NCBI GenBank assembly: GCA_027624955.1
Contig: JAQBTG010000016.1
Location: 1-64,000 of the forward strand
Origin: Pseudomonadota bacterium
Lineage (GTDB): Bacteria > Pseudomonadota > Alphaproteobacteria > UBA828
Reading direction: 5' to 3'
DNA: 64,000 nt
Every line of letters begins with the position of its first letter. Within the stretch, counting starts at the first letter, position 1. The position numbers and the translations under genes are program-made. Below are positions 36,345 through 46,121 of this stretch, piece after piece. A model generated the notes under the pieces. The model saw only the letters and a list, made by a program, of their open reading frames with translations, ran no database searches and was not told the DNA's origin.

Positions 36345-37256
36345 ATGACAGACGCCGCCGAGCGCCGCCAAATTCCCTTGCGCGGCATACTTTATATGTT
36401 GGCGACGGCGGTCGTCATCTTTCCGTTGCTCAATGCCTCGGTCAAATATCTGTCCGCCGATTATTCGCTGGTGCAGATCATTTGGATTCGCTCGGTCGTT
36501 CACCTGCTGTGGATGGTGTTGTTATTCATGCCGGGGCTCGGCCTGCGGCTATTCGCGACGCGCCGCCTCAAGCTGCAACTCACGCGCTCTCTGTTGCAAT
36601 TGTGCGCACTTACCACTTTTGTCGTCGGCCTGCTTTACATTCCGATGACGACCGCCACCGCCATATTCTTCACCGGGCCGCTCATCGTGGTGGCGCTTGC
36701 CGTCCCACTGCTGGGCGAGCGCGTTGGTATCCGGCGCTGGCTGGCTGTGCTGGCGGGTTTTGCCGGGGCGCTGATCATTATTCGCCCGGGCGCCGATGGC
36801 ACGCACTGGGCCGCAGTGCTGATCCTCGCCTCAGCGTGTTTCTACGCTCTCTATCAGGTATTGACGCGCCGCGCCGCAGATCACGACGATTTCCGCGTGT
36901 CCGCAGTCTACACAATCCTGATCGCTCTAGTGGTTTCCAGCATTGCGGTACCGTTTTTCTGGGAAACGCCCGTGGGTTGGCTCGATTGGCTGATATTTGG
37001 CGGCCTCGGCTTTCTTGGCGGCCTCGGCCATCTCTTTGTCATTAAGGCCTATGAGCATGCTGAGGCGTCGTTTATCGGCCCGTTCGATTACGGCCAATTG
37101 CTCGGTGCGACGGTTGTCGGATATCTGGTGTTCGCCGAGTTTCCCGATTTATGGACTTGGATCGGCGCTGCCGTCATCATCGTAAGTGGTATATATGTGG
37201 CGCGCCGCGAAGCGCTGGTACGGCGCCGGGCGACCCAAGGACCGGGGACAGTCTAA
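36345..37256 (+). CDS. EamA-family (DMT superfamily) transporter
   Basis: A 303-residue inner-membrane protein with about ten hydrophobic segments in two EamA repeats (first ILYMLATAVVIFPLLNASVKYL, second WAAVLILASACFYALYQVLTRRA). DMT permeases export or import small metabolites; the substrate cannot be read from the sequence. The N-terminus is short and cytosolic. Its stop overlaps the stop of the convergent hydrolase gene by four bases. Confidence 0.92.
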   Translation: MTDAAERRQIPLRGILYMLATAVVIFPLLNASVKYLSADYSLVQIIWIRSVVHLLWMVLLFMPGLGLRLFATRRLKLQLTRSLLQLCALTTFVVGLLYIPMTTATAIFFTGPLIVVALAVPLLGERVGIRRWLAVLAGFAGALIIIRPGADGTHWAAVLILASACFYALYQVLTRRAADHDDFRVSAVYTILIALVVSSIAVPFFWETPVGWLDWLIFGGLGFLGGLGHLFVIKAYEHAEASFIGPFDYGQLLGATVVGYLVFAEFPDLWTWIGAAVIIVSGIYVARREALVRRRATQGPGTV

Positions 37257-38113
37257 ACGAGGCCCATCTGCGCCAACACGGCCTGGGTAAGCGGCGCGTC
37301 AGCGTCCGCGAGCTGGCTGAGAATGGTGTAATGATTGCAGCCCTCGAGATAGAGCAGGTCAGTAGCATGATCAGCGGCGCGGCATTGTTCAGCATAGACC
37401 CGCGATTGGCGCAAAAATTCATCGGTTTCGTCAGCGCCCACGGCCACGGTTAACGCCGCGCCGGCGCGCGGCAGGCGGAACAACGGGCTGAATTGCCGCG
37501 CGCTCTTCGCATCGAGCCCAAGATCATTATTTATCGATGTCTCGATTAGGGGCGCCAAATCGTACAGGCCGCTTATTGCCGTGATGCCGCGGATGATATC
37601 TGCCGGCAGGCCGCGCGCCGGCCAGTCCGTTGCCACCAACTCGGCTGCGAGATGGCCGCCGGCGGAATGCCCTGCAAGGTGGATTCGTGAGCGGTCGAAA
37701 TTACCCGCCGCCGAGTTGTCATAAAGCCAGGCGACGGCGTCACGCGCATGCGCGACGATTTCGCCCATCGGCGTATCCGGCGCCAGCCCGTAATTGATGT
37801 TGGCCAGCGCGCCGCCGCGGGCGATGACGGGTGCTGCGATGAAGCCGTAATTGGTCTTCTCGTTGGAGCGCCAATAGCCGCCATGAATGAAAATCAGTAG
37901 GGGACTTGCAGCGGCACGTGCCGGAAACAAATCGAGCTGCTGGCGCGGCGCCTTGCCGTAGCGCAGATCTTCTTGCCAATCGAGGCTGGCTTTCGCCTTC
38001 GCACTCGCCGCTGCCCAGCCATCGCGCACGCTTTGATGATCGGGATGGCGGGCGCGGATATTGTATTCGGCTTCCAGGGTTGCCGGCGGGGTCGGGTTAT
38101 CCGATGTGGTCAC
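37253..38113 (-). CDS. Alpha/beta hydrolase, arylformamidase/BD-FAE-like
   Basis: A 286-residue esterase-fold protein. The oxyanion-hole motif HGGYWR (LLIFIHGGYW) and the nucleophile elbow GHSAGGH are those of the eukaryotic-type kynurenine formamidase and BD-FAE group; the acid is probably in VGADETDEF and the base His in EGCNHYTIL. The substrate is not certain, since no kyn genes are nearby. The GTG start overlaps the stop of the preceding quinone reductase gene (GTGA). Confidence 0.88.
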   Translation of the reverse strand: MTTSDNPTPPATLEAEYNIRARHPDHQSVRDGWAAASAKAKASLDWQEDLRYGKAPRQQLDLFPARAAASPLLIFIHGGYWRSNEKTNYGFIAAPVIARGGALANINYGLAPDTPMGEIVAHARDAVAWLYDNSAAGNFDRSRIHLAGHSAGGHLAAELVATDWPARGLPADIIRGITAISGLYDLAPLIETSINNDLGLDAKSARQFSPLFRLPRAGAALTVAVGADETDEFLRQSRVYAEQCRAADHATDLLYLEGCNHYTILSQLADADAPLTQAVLAQMGLV

Positions 38114-39087
38114 GGCACAAAAATCGTCGATCCCGTGGTCTTGCGCGCTTCCAAATCGCGGTGAGCCTGCGCGGCTTCCGCCAGCGGATAGGTTTGATTG
38201 ACTTCGATCTTGACGGCGCCACTTTCGACAACGTCGAACAAGGCCGTGGCGGATGCTTCCAATTCTGCCCGCGTCGCGTTGTAGGCGAACAGGGTCGGGC
38301 GCGTAAGGAAAAGCGATTTCGGCGCCAGCATGCCGGTGTGGAATTCATTGTAGGGACCCGACGCCTGGCCGAAATTGACCATCATGCCGAGGCGCTTCAG
38401 ACATTCGAGCGAGCCCTGAAAGGTGTCGTTGCAGACGGAATCATAGACCACCGGCACGCCCTCGCCATTGGTCAATTCCTTGACCTGCGCGACCCAATCT
38501 TCGCTGCGGTAATTGATTGTATGGTGGCAACCATGGGCTTTTGCCAGCGCCGCTTTTTCGCTGCTGCCGACGGTGCCGATTACCGTCACGCCGAGATGGT
38601 TGAGCCATTGACACTGAATCAGCCCGACGCCGCCGGCCGCGGCATGAACCAACACGGTTTCGCCGGCCTTCGCCGGATAGGTACGGCGGATCAGATATTC
38701 CACCGTCATGCCCTGCAGCATCATTGCTGCGCCTTGTTCGAAAGAAATAGCGTCTGGCAATTTGACCAGATATTGAGCCGACATATTGCGCGCTTCCGCA
38801 TAGGCGCCTGACGGCGCCGGCGCCGCATAGGCGACCCGGTCTCCGACCGCGACTTCGCTAACGCCCTCGCCGATTGCCTCCACCACGCCGGCGCCTTCCA
38901 TGCCGATGGTCCACGGCAATTGTGGCACGGGGTAGAGTCCGGAGCGCAGGTAGACGTCGATGTAATTGAGGCCGATCGCCACATGGCGCACTTGCGCCTC
39001 ACCGGCACCGGGCGCCGGCACATCGACATCCTCATATTTCAAAACTTCCGGCCCGCCTTGTTCATACAGGCGTATGGCTTTGGTCAT
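38110..39087 (-). CDS. Zinc-independent NADPH:quinone oxidoreductase (MDR superfamily)
   Basis: A 325-residue medium-chain dehydrogenase/reductase of the QOR type. It begins MTKAIRLYEQGGPEVLKYEDV, has the NADP-binding loop VLVHAAAGGVGLIQCQW, and lacks the structural and catalytic zinc cysteines. It reduces quinones with NADPH, one electron at a time in characterised members. Start ATG 39087. It is coupled to the downstream hydrolase gene. Confidence 0.93.
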   Translation of the reverse strand: MTKAIRLYEQGGPEVLKYEDVDVPAPGAGEAQVRHVAIGLNYIDVYLRSGLYPVPQLPWTIGMEGAGVVEAIGEGVSEVAVGDRVAYAAPAPSGAYAEARNMSAQYLVKLPDAISFEQGAAMMLQGMTVEYLIRRTYPAKAGETVLVHAAAGGVGLIQCQWLNHLGVTVIGTVGSSEKAALAKAHGCHHTINYRSEDWVAQVKELTNGEGVPVVYDSVCNDTFQGSLECLKRLGMMVNFGQASGPYNEFHTGMLAPKSLFLTRPTLFAYNATRAELEASATALFDVVESGAVKIEVNQTYPLAEAAQAHRDLEARKTTGSTIFVP

Positions 39088-39138
39088 GTGCTGTCTCCAA
39101 AATAAACTGCGGCGATTGCCCCGCGGGTTTTGCTAGCT

Positions 39139-40086
39139 CTAACGGGCGCCTACGCGCGCCTCGATGGCGTCCCAAACAAGCGCATCAAGGCGCGCATCGT
39201 CAAGCTGGTTAATTTCCATAATACCGGTCGGCGAGGTCACATTGATCTCGGTTAGAAAATCTCCGATCACGTCGATACCGACGAAAATCAAACCTTTCTC
39301 ACGCAACGCCGGACCGATGGCGGCGCAAATATCATGCTCGCGTGGCGTAAGTTCGGTTTTTTCGGCGCGGGCACCAACATGCAGGTTAGCCCGCGCCTCG
39401 CCGGCGGCGGGGACGCGGCTGACCGCGCCGGCCGCGACGCCATCAACCAGGATAATGCGTTTGTCGCCCAGGCGGACTTCCGGCAGATATTTTTGCACGA
39501 TGATCGGCTCGCGGTAGAGACCAGTGAACATTTCCAGCAGCGCATTGAGATTTTCGTCGTCGGGCCCGATGTGAAACACACCGGCGCCGCCATTGCCGAA
39601 CAGCGGCTTGACGATGATATCCAAATACTCGGCGCGGAATTCATGGATCAGGGCCGCGTCGCAGGTGATCAAGGTGGGCGGCATCACGTTTTCGAAATGG
39701 GTGACGAACAATTTCTCGGGCGCGTTCCTTACATGCACCGGGTCGTTGACCACCAGCGTTCCGGGATGAATATGCTCCAGTAGATGTGTGGCGGTGATAT
39801 AGGACATGTCGAACGGCGGGTCCTGGCGCATCAGCACCACATCCATGGTCGCCAGATCGAGCAATTCGGCTTCGCCGACTGCGAAGTGATTTCCGACCTG
39901 AGAGCGGACCTGGAGCGGCCGTGCGCGAGCGATCACGCGGCCCTGTTTCAGGGAGAGATCGGCGGGCAAATAATGAAACAGGGCATGGCCGCGCGCCTGT
40001 CCTTCCAAGGCCAACGCAAACGTGCTGTCGCCTGCAATGTTGATGCTGTCCATGGCATCCATTTGGATGGCGACCGCGAGACCCAT
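39139..40086 (-). CDS. gshB: GshB, glutathione synthetase
   Basis: Ligates gamma-glutamylcysteine and glycine with ATP. The 315-residue ATP-grasp enzyme begins [22 protein letters not shown], has [19 protein letters not shown], the [12 protein letters not shown] glycine-rich loop, and the [16 protein letters not shown] metal-binding end. The TAA stop of the upstream gene lies two bases before the start. Position after yraN/rsmI is typical of the class. Glutathione is also a substrate of the GST-type reductase at 59 kb. Confidence 0.96.
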   Translation of the reverse strand: MGLAVAIQMDAMDSINIAGDSTFALALEGQARGHALFHYLPADLSLKQGRVIARARPLQVRSQVGNHFAVGEAELLDLATMDVVLMRQDPPFDMSYITATHLLEHIHPGTLVVNDPVHVRNAPEKLFVTHFENVMPPTLITCDAALIHEFRAEYLDIIVKPLFGNGGAGVFHIGPDDENLNALLEMFTGLYREPIIVQKYLPEVRLGDKRIILVDGVAAGAVSRVPAAGEARANLHVGARAEKTELTPREHDICAAIGPALREKGLIFVGIDVIGDFLTEINVTSPTGIMEINQLDDARLDALVWDAIEARVGAR

Positions 40087-40087
40087 G

Positions 40088-40918
40088 TTAATTCAAGCTC
40101 GACTTGATTTGTTTCAACAAGGATTGGGCTTCGTGCTCTTCATCATGAGAAGGCGCCAAATCTAGGAAGGTTTCGAGGGCGCTCACCGCGCGGCGCAAAT
40201 TTCCGGTTTGTACCGAAAGAATGCCCAACTCCTGCCACACGGATGCGACTTCCGGTGCGAGCAGCGCCATGCGCTCAAGAATCTCGCTGGCGCGCACGGT
40301 GTCGTCCGCCTTTAGCGCCCGCCCCTTGATGTTGTTTTGCAGTCGCAACAAAATATCGCGGTTGCCGACGGGCGCATGATGGCGCGGCATAAGCTCGGCA
40401 TCGGCGCCCATGAATTGTTTCAACAAATCGCGCAGGTGCCCGGCTTCGAGAGCTTGGCCGCCATGGAAGGGATCGATGATAATGCGCGCCGCGCCGTCGG
40501 TGGCGCGCAGCAGAAAATGGCCCGGAAACGCGAGCCCGGTGATATCGCAGCCGCTGGCGCGCGCGGCATGGACATAGAGGATGCCGATGCTGACCGGCAG
40601 CCCGGCACGCCTATCGATCACGTCCAACAAATTGGCATTTTCCGGACTGTCGTATGTCTCGATATCGCCCTTATAGCCATGCGTTTCGAACATCAGCCGG
40701 TTAATCGTAGACGTGCGTGTCTCAAGAAAATCATGTTCGTCGGACGTCTTCCGCGCGTCCGCTGCGAGGTTCGACAAATGTTCATGATACGGCTCGAGCG
40801 CCACGCCGGGGCGGTCGAGCGCACCCAGAATCAACGCCGCCTCGGCGAGGTCAATGCGATCATCCGGCAAATGGCCGATGAGCCTGAGCGCCGCCATATG
40901 GTCGCGTTTGCCGGTCAC
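40088..40918 (-). CDS. SirB1-family transglutaminase-like/TPR protein
   Basis: A 276-residue protein with a transglutaminase-like domain of the SirB1 type ([43 protein letters not shown]) and a C-terminal TPR-like tail ([38 protein letters not shown]). Function unknown; the family is widely conserved. The GTG start overlaps the BON gene stop (GTGA). Confidence 0.88.
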   Translation of the reverse strand: MTGKRDHMAALRLIGHLPDDRIDLAEAALILGALDRPGVALEPYHEHLSNLAADARKTSDEHDFLETRTSTINRLMFETHGYKGDIETYDSPENANLLDVIDRRAGLPVSIGILYVHAARASGCDITGLAFPGHFLLRATDGAARIIIDPFHGGQALEAGHLRDLLKQFMGADAELMPRHHAPVGNRDILLRLQNNIKGRALKADDTVRASEILERMALLAPEVASVWQELGILSVQTGNLRRAVSALETFLDLAPSHDEEHEAQSLLKQIKSSLN

Positions 40919-41571
40919 GGCCCTGGCGTCCGGCGCGGATCATCCCGCATGACCACATGGCTTACTACCTGTTTGACGTTCTCAATGCGCCGCGCATGGT
41001 CGACCACTTTGTCCAATTCGGCTTGGTCCTGGGCGATGCCGACGACATAAATGACGCCATTGACCGTTTCAATATTGTAATTGATCGACAGAATGTCTTT
41101 GTCGAACAACATCTCCGCCGTGAGCTGCGTCGAAATCCAGGTATCGCGCGCGTAGTTGACGATGCCACCCTGGTCGGTCACCTGGATTTCATTGATGACT
41201 TCGCGCACGCCGCTTGCTTTCCACGCGAGTTCCAGCGCGTGAATTCTATGCTCCTGCTTTTTTACCGCACCCTTCAGGAGGACGCGGCCTTCGATTACAT
41301 TGAAGGACACGCTCTGAAGCAGATCGACATTATCCTCATAAAATAGCTGGTTGAGTTCTGCCCGGATGGTTAGATCGTCGACTGCGTCGCCGATCGAGCG
41401 TTCCTGAACTGCGACGGCACCGCCGGTGGTCGCCGCGCCGACAAAAATCGAGGCGCAGCCGGTCAACGGCAAGGCACCGAGAAGCAGCAGGGTGAGCAAA
41501 ATCTTGTGCGGACGGACGCACCACGATGCCACCGGCAACGTGCTGATTGGTTTATCGTTCTCTGGCTTCAT
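40915..41571 (-). CDS. BON-domain lipoprotein
   Basis: A 218-residue protein with a signal peptide and lipobox LTGCA, followed by two BON domains (DDLTIRAELNQLFYEDNVDLLQ and DTWISTQLTAEMLFDKDIL), as in E. coli DolP/YraP. Likely outer-membrane; DolP-like proteins bind anionic lipids and support envelope integrity. ATG 41571 is preceded by GAGGAG at good spacing, so the GTG at 41574 is not used. In E. coli yraN is followed by diaA and dolP; here yraN, then BON, SirB1 and gshB. Confidence 0.9.
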   Translation of the reverse strand: MKPENDKPISTLPVASWCVRPHKILLTLLLLGALPLTGCASIFVGAATTGGAVAVQERSIGDAVDDLTIRAELNQLFYEDNVDLLQSVSFNVIEGRVLLKGAVKKQEHRIHALELAWKASGVREVINEIQVTDQGGIVNYARDTWISTQLTAEMLFDKDILSINYNIETVNGVIYVVGIAQDQAELDKVVDHARRIENVKQVVSHVVMRDDPRRTPGP

Positions 41572-41622
41572 CACGATCTCCTCACGATCTCCGCCGGGTT
41601 CTATACCTGTGCTGCGGCATGC

Positions 41623-41988
41623 TTATGGTGCCTCCGGTCGCCAGGCGTCCGTCACATGTTTCGGCAGGCGCCACGGCGTCACCGCCATGACGTCGAATCG
41701 AAAGCCCAGATTGCTCCATTTCGGATGTTGGGACAAGAAGGCCGCTGCCGCCCGCTCGATCCGCCGCTGTTGGCGTGGAGTCACTGCTTCGAGCGCCTCG
41801 GTAAGAGTGCGGCGCGCCTTGATTTCGATTACGGCGACGATATTGCCGCGTTTGGCGATTAGGTCTATCTCACCAACCGTCGTGCGGTAGCGCCGCGCCA
41901 GGATACGCCAGCCCCTGCAGCGCAGCAGCAGCGAACACCGTCGCTCGGCCGCGTGACCACGCAGATAAGCGCGCCGCCGCTCGCTCAC
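41623..41988 (-). CDS. yraN: YraN-like (UPF0102) predicted endonuclease-fold protein
   Basis: A 121-residue protein of the UPF0102 family with the restriction-endonuclease-like core TTVGEIDLIAKRGNIVAVIEIKARR, in which the Asp and the E-x-K residues mimic a nuclease site. Function unproven. The GTG start overlaps the rsmI stop (GTGA), so it is coupled to rsmI. This rsmI-yraN pair is conserved across proteobacteria. Confidence 0.92.
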   Translation of the reverse strand: MSERRRAYLRGHAAERRCSLLLRCRGWRILARRYRTTVGEIDLIAKRGNIVAVIEIKARRTLTEALEAVTPRQQRRIERAAAAFLSQHPKWSNLGFRFDVMAVTPWRLPKHVTDAWRPEAP

Positions 41989-42845
41989 TTTTGTCTGCTG
42001 TTAATACGCACGGCCAGCGCATAGAGATCACGCCGAGCCAAACCAGTTTCAACCGCTAGCTGGCCAGATGCGTCGCGCACGCTGGCCGATTGCAACAGTT
42101 CGGATAGACGGGCTTCAAGATGTTCCTCGGTATATTCCGGCGCCGCCAGGGGTGGCCCGATCACCACCACGACCTCGCCTTTGGGCGCGCCGCTTTCCGC
42201 ATAATGCGCCGCCAGCTGAGCCAGGTCGCCGCGCATAAATTCTTCGTAAATCTTTGTCATCTCGCGCGCCACTGAACAGTCGCGCGTGCCGAGAATAGCG
42301 GCCATATCGGTGAGGCTTGCCGCGAGCCGGCGCGGTGATTCAAAAAATATCAATGTTGTTTTGATTGTCGCCAATTCGCCGAGCGCATTTCGTCGCGCGC
42401 CAGATTTCGGCGGCAGGAAACCGACAAACATAAAACTATTGCTCGGCAGGCCCGAAAGTGTGAGGGCCATGAGCGCGGCGCTCGCCCCAGGCACCGCCGA
42501 AACATAGATGCCGGACGCGATGGCCTTGCGCACCAGCTTATAGCCTGGATCGGAGATAAGAGGCGTTCCGGCGTCAGACACCAACGCGAGGGTTTCGCCG
42601 TGAGTCAGGCGGGCCATAATCGCGGGCAGCATGAACTCGGCATTATGCTCATGGTAGGGCAGCAAACGCGCCTCGATACCGTGGCGATCAAGCAGATGGC
42701 GGGTGTGGCGCGTGTCCTCGCAGGCGATGCGGTCGACCGCGGCAAGAGTATCGAGCGCCCGCAGCGAGATATCGTCCATGTTGCCTATCGGCGTGGAGAC
42801 GATATAGAGCCCTGGACGCAATTTTGATGTCGGTTTACTTCGCAT
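41985..42845 (-). CDS. rsmI: RsmI, 16S rRNA (cytidine1402-2'-O) methyltransferase
   Basis: Methylates the ribose of C1402 in 16S rRNA. The 286-residue tetrapyrrole-methylase-fold protein has GLYIVSTPIGNMDDISLRAL, LVSDAGTPLISDPGYKLV and the AVPGASAALMALTLSGLPSNSFMFVGFLP SAM-binding region. ATG 42845. It is divergent from the LpoA/LppC-like gene, 57 bases away. Confidence 0.96.
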   Translation of the reverse strand: MRSKPTSKLRPGLYIVSTPIGNMDDISLRALDTLAAVDRIACEDTRHTRHLLDRHGIEARLLPYHEHNAEFMLPAIMARLTHGETLALVSDAGTPLISDPGYKLVRKAIASGIYVSAVPGASAALMALTLSGLPSNSFMFVGFLPPKSGARRNALGELATIKTTLIFFESPRRLAASLTDMAAILGTRDCSVAREMTKIYEEFMRGDLAQLAAHYAESGAPKGEVVVVIGPPLAAPEYTEEHLEARLSELLQSASVRDASGQLAVETGLARRDLYALAVRINSRQK

Positions 42846-42902
42846 GGCCGCCTCAATTAGGCTGCGGTTGGTTGAGACACATTTGTCACGAGGTACCCTG
42901 CT

Positions 42903-44291
42903 TTGAGAATGCGAACGCGCCGTGTGGCCATCCTGATCGCACTCTCGTTTCTTGTGGCCGCTTGTCAGTCACAGAGTTTACCCTCACGCAGCGCCGAGGA
43001 CAAAACTTCTACGGCTGGCGCAGGGCCGCTGGCGGTTGAATCCGCGCCAGCGCAAGACGCGAATATCACGAAGAGCGAGGAGCGCGCGCTCGCAGCGTTA
43101 TCCGAGAGGGCCGCGGCCGAAATAGAACAAACGCGGCTGGTCGATATCACCGAGGTTAAAGTTGGGTTGTTATTGCCGCTTAGCGGGCCGCTGGCGCGCG
43201 AAGGGGCGGCGCTTCTCGACGCCGCGCAGTTGGCGCTGTTCGATGTTGCGGACGCGCATTTCATTTTGCAACCTAGTGACACCGGTGGCACGGCGGACGG
43301 TGCAGTGCGCGCGGCAGAAGCACTGCTGGCGGATGGTGCCACGCTTCTTCTCGGCCCGTTGCTCAGCGAGGAAGTGCGTGCCGTGACACCAATTGCGCGC
43401 GCCGCTGGAGTGAATGTTGTCGCCTTTTCCACCGACGCCGAAGTCGCCGGCGACGGTATATATCTGCTCGGCCATACATCGCGTCAGCAGATCGACCGCC
43501 TGGTCGGTTTTGCATATGACAGTGGTCTGATGCGGATCGCCGTTCTGGCGCCGAGCACGCCCTATGGCCGCGCGGTGGCAGGGCAAACCCGTCGGGCGGT
43601 GGCGGCTGTTGGCGGCGATGTTACCGGCATCGCGTTTTATGCACCCGATGCCTCGGATGCCAATGAAGTGGTGCGCGGCCTCGCCAATTACGACCGCCGG
43701 CATGGCGACCTGGTGGCGCAGCGCGACGCCTTGAGCCAGCGCGATGACGAAATATCGAAGCGCGCCCTGCGCCGGCTCGAAGGCTTGGATACGTTGGGTG
43801 ATGTGCCGTTTGATGCCTTGTTGCTGCCCGATGGCGGCGAAAGCCTGAGACAGGTCGTTCCGCTGCTGCCCTATTACGATATCGACCCGGCCAAAGTGCG
43901 CTTTTTGGGCACTGGCTTGTGGGACAATTCCGAGACCCTTGGCGAGCCAACCCTGGTCGGCGGCTGGTATGTTGGCCCGCCGCCCGGCGCGCGCGTTGGT
44001 TTTATAGGGCGCTTTGTAGATACCTTTGGCTATACGCCGCACAGGATTGCCGCCCTCGCTTACGATGCGACGGCCCTGGCGGCGGCTTTGGCGCGCCGTG
44101 CCGGCCGCGCCGCGTTCGACTCCGATTCATTAGCTAGCCCGCGTGGCTTTCTCGGAGCCGGCGGGATATTCCGATTTTCCGCCGAAGGCTTGCCCGAACG
44201 CGGTCTGGCGGTACTTGAAATCACCGGCCGGAACGAGGTGGTTGTGGTCAGCCCGCCGCCCGAACGATTTGCTGTTTCAAAGGTCGAATAA
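42903..44291 (+). CDS. LpoA/LppC-like penicillin-binding-protein activator lipoprotein
   Basis: A 462-residue lipoprotein: signal sequence VAILIALSFLVAACQ with lipobox VAAC, then a periplasmic-binding-protein fold (VGLLLPLSGPLAREGAALLDAA, LLLGPLLSEEVRAVTPIARAAGV). The C-terminal half resembles the LpoA LppC domain that activates PBP1a. Role in peptidoglycan synthesis is inferred. I used TTG 42903, which has GAGG at ideal spacing; ATG 42909 would shorten it by two residues. It is usually found beside rsmI, as here. Confidence 0.9.
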   Translation: MRMRTRRVAILIALSFLVAACQSQSLPSRSAEDKTSTAGAGPLAVESAPAQDANITKSEERALAALSERAAAEIEQTRLVDITEVKVGLLLPLSGPLAREGAALLDAAQLALFDVADAHFILQPSDTGGTADGAVRAAEALLADGATLLLGPLLSEEVRAVTPIARAAGVNVVAFSTDAEVAGDGIYLLGHTSRQQIDRLVGFAYDSGLMRIAVLAPSTPYGRAVAGQTRRAVAAVGGDVTGIAFYAPDASDANEVVRGLANYDRRHGDLVAQRDALSQRDDEISKRALRRLEGLDTLGDVPFDALLLPDGGESLRQVVPLLPYYDIDPAKVRFLGTGLWDNSETLGEPTLVGGWYVGPPPGARVGFIGRFVDTFGYTPHRIAALAYDATALAAALARRAGRAAFDSDSLASPRGFLGAGGIFRFSAEGLPERGLAVLEITGRNEVVVVSPPPERFAVSKVE

Positions 44292-44296
44292 ATATT

Positions 44297-45493
44297 TCAG
44301 GCGAGAAGTTCGGACAGCACGCTGTTGAGCAGGGTGCGCCCGTTTTCCGTCGCCCGCAGCGTGTCACCGTCACAGGCTAGGAATCCGCCGTCCGTCAATC
44401 GTTGCAGGGCACCGGGCCGGACCGCCTGTGCCAGCGTGAGCCCGGAGCGGGCAGTTAAGCGCCGCACATCGACGCCGTCATGCAGGCGCAAGCCCATCAT
44501 CAACATTTCCTCGGCGCGCTCCGCCGCCGACAAGGGGCGCGTCTCGGCAGTGCCGTGGCCGGTGCGTTGCACGGCGTCCAGCCAGGTTTCCGGCTTGGCG
44601 TGGCGGCGCGTTGCGCGGGCGCCAGCATCTGCCGTCTGAAGGCGGCCATGCGCGCCCGGGCCGATGCCGGCATAGTCTTCATAGCGCCAGTAAGAAAGAT
44701 TATGGCGGCAGGCTTTGCCGGGCTGGGCGTGATTGGAAATTTCATAGGCGGGGTAGCCGGCATCGACTGTGAGCTCCTGGGTGATTTCAAAGAGCTCGGC
44801 CGCAGCGGCTTCTGGCGGCGTCTTAATTTCGCCGTTCTGGTGGCGCGCGTAGAACGGCGTGCCCTTTTCGATGGTGAGCTGATAAAGCGAAATATGTTCG
44901 CCGGCCATGTCGAGAGCAGTCGCCAATTCGCGCCGCCACGCCGCGGCGCTCTGTTCCGGGCGGGCGTAAATGAGATCGAACGAATAGCGCGGGAAGGTGC
45001 GTCGCGCGAGTTCAAGCGCAGCGCGTGCCTGGCGCGCGCTATGCTCGCGCCCGAGAAAGCCGAGCGCCGCATCATCGAGCGCCTGGACGCCAAGCGACAG
45101 CCGATTGACGCCGGCGGCGTGATAGGCGGTGAAGCGTTCCGCTTCAACGGAGGTCGGGTTGGCCTCCAGTGTGATTTCCGCGCCCGCATCGAGGCGCCAT
45201 ACCCGACCGACATGATCGATTACCGCAGCGACGGTCTCCGGCGCCATGAGCGATGGCGTACCGCCGCCAAAAAAAATGCTGGTGACATTGCGCCTAGGAG
45301 TCTCGGCAGCGACGTAATCGATTTCGGCACAGAGTGCGCGGCGCCAGCGCAAATCATCGACATCGTCGCGGACGTGGGAATTAAAGTCGCAATAGGGACA
45401 TTTGGCGAGGCAGAACGGCCAGTGTACGTAAACCGCAAGCGTCTCGTCTTGCGCTATGGATGATTCACCGGCGGCTGGCCCGGCTTCAGTCAT
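44297..45493 (-). CDS. hemW: HemW, radical-SAM heme chaperone
   Basis: A 398-residue radical SAM protein with the cluster motif C-x3-C-x2-C (PFCLAKCPYCDFN) near residue 28 and the HemN_C domain at the end. Bacterial HemW binds heme and is thought to deliver it to target proteins rather than oxidise coproporphyrinogen. ATG 45493 overlaps the end of rdgB by eight bases; the longer ORF to 45577 reads rdgB in another frame. Operon with rdgB and rph. Confidence 0.93.
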   Translation of the reverse strand: MTEAGPAAGESSIAQDETLAVYVHWPFCLAKCPYCDFNSHVRDDVDDLRWRRALCAEIDYVAAETPRRNVTSIFFGGGTPSLMAPETVAAVIDHVGRVWRLDAGAEITLEANPTSVEAERFTAYHAAGVNRLSLGVQALDDAALGFLGREHSARQARAALELARRTFPRYSFDLIYARPEQSAAAWRRELATALDMAGEHISLYQLTIEKGTPFYARHQNGEIKTPPEAAAAELFEITQELTVDAGYPAYEISNHAQPGKACRHNLSYWRYEDYAGIGPGAHGRLQTADAGARATRRHAKPETWLDAVQRTGHGTAETRPLSAAERAEEMLMMGLRLHDGVDVRRLTARSGLTLAQAVRPGALQRLTDGGFLACDGDTLRATENGRTLLNSVLSELLA

Positions 45494-46103
45494 CGCCGGG
45501 GAAACATGCCGCCACGAGTTTTTCGAAGGCGCGCGCACGGTGGCTGAGCGCGTGTTTTTCGCCAGGCGGCATTTCACCGAACGTCATGCGATAGCCGGTC
45601 GGGATGAATATGGGATCGTAGCCAAAGCCGTGTTTTCCGCGTGGCGGAAAGCTCAAATTGCCGTGCACTTCGCCCTCGAAATTCTCGCAATGGCCATCCG
45701 GCCAGCACAGGCTGAGCGCCGAGACGAAATAGGCATCGGCGCCTTCGGGCGCATGGTCGTTTTTCGTGAGTTCTGATTCTACGCGCGCCATGGCGACGCC
45801 AAAATCTCGCCCGGGGCCGCCCCAACGGGCCGAGAAAATTCCCGGCTGGCCATCCAAGGCCGGCACCACCAGGCCTGAATCATCGGCAAACGCCGGCAAT
45901 TGCGAGGCCGTTGCCGCGGCGCGGGATTTGAGTTCGGCGTTGGCAAGAAAGGTGGCTCCAGTTTCTTCCGGCTCAGCCAGGCCGAGCTCGCCGGCAGCGC
46001 ACACGGTGACGTCATACGGCGCCATCAAATCGACCATTTCACGGATCTTGCCGCTATTGTGGCTGGCGATAACCAGCCGGTCGGCTGAAAATTTACGCGC
46101 CAT
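45486..46103 (-). CDS. rdgB: RdgB, XTP/dITP pyrophosphatase
   Basis: Hydrolyses non-canonical purine nucleotides (dITP, XTP) to prevent their incorporation. The 205-residue protein has the substrate-binding SHNSGKIREMVDL start, FADDSGLVVPALDG, GYDPIFIP, and HALSHRARAFEKL. It starts at ATG 46103, 18 bases after the rph stop. Confidence 0.96.
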   Translation of the reverse strand: MARKFSADRLVIASHNSGKIREMVDLMAPYDVTVCAAGELGLAEPEETGATFLANAELKSRAAATASQLPAFADDSGLVVPALDGQPGIFSARWGGPGRDFGVAMARVESELTKNDHAPEGADAYFVSALSLCWPDGHCENFEGEVHGNLSFPPRGKHGFGYDPIFIPTGYRMTFGEMPPGEKHALSHRARAFEKLVAACFPGDD

Positions 46104-46121
46104 TTTCGCCGCCGCCGGCGC

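Noticed and set aside
44480-45463. 327-codon open frame opposite hemW
   Set aside because: Fully antisense to a complete, conserved gene; GC-rich shadow.
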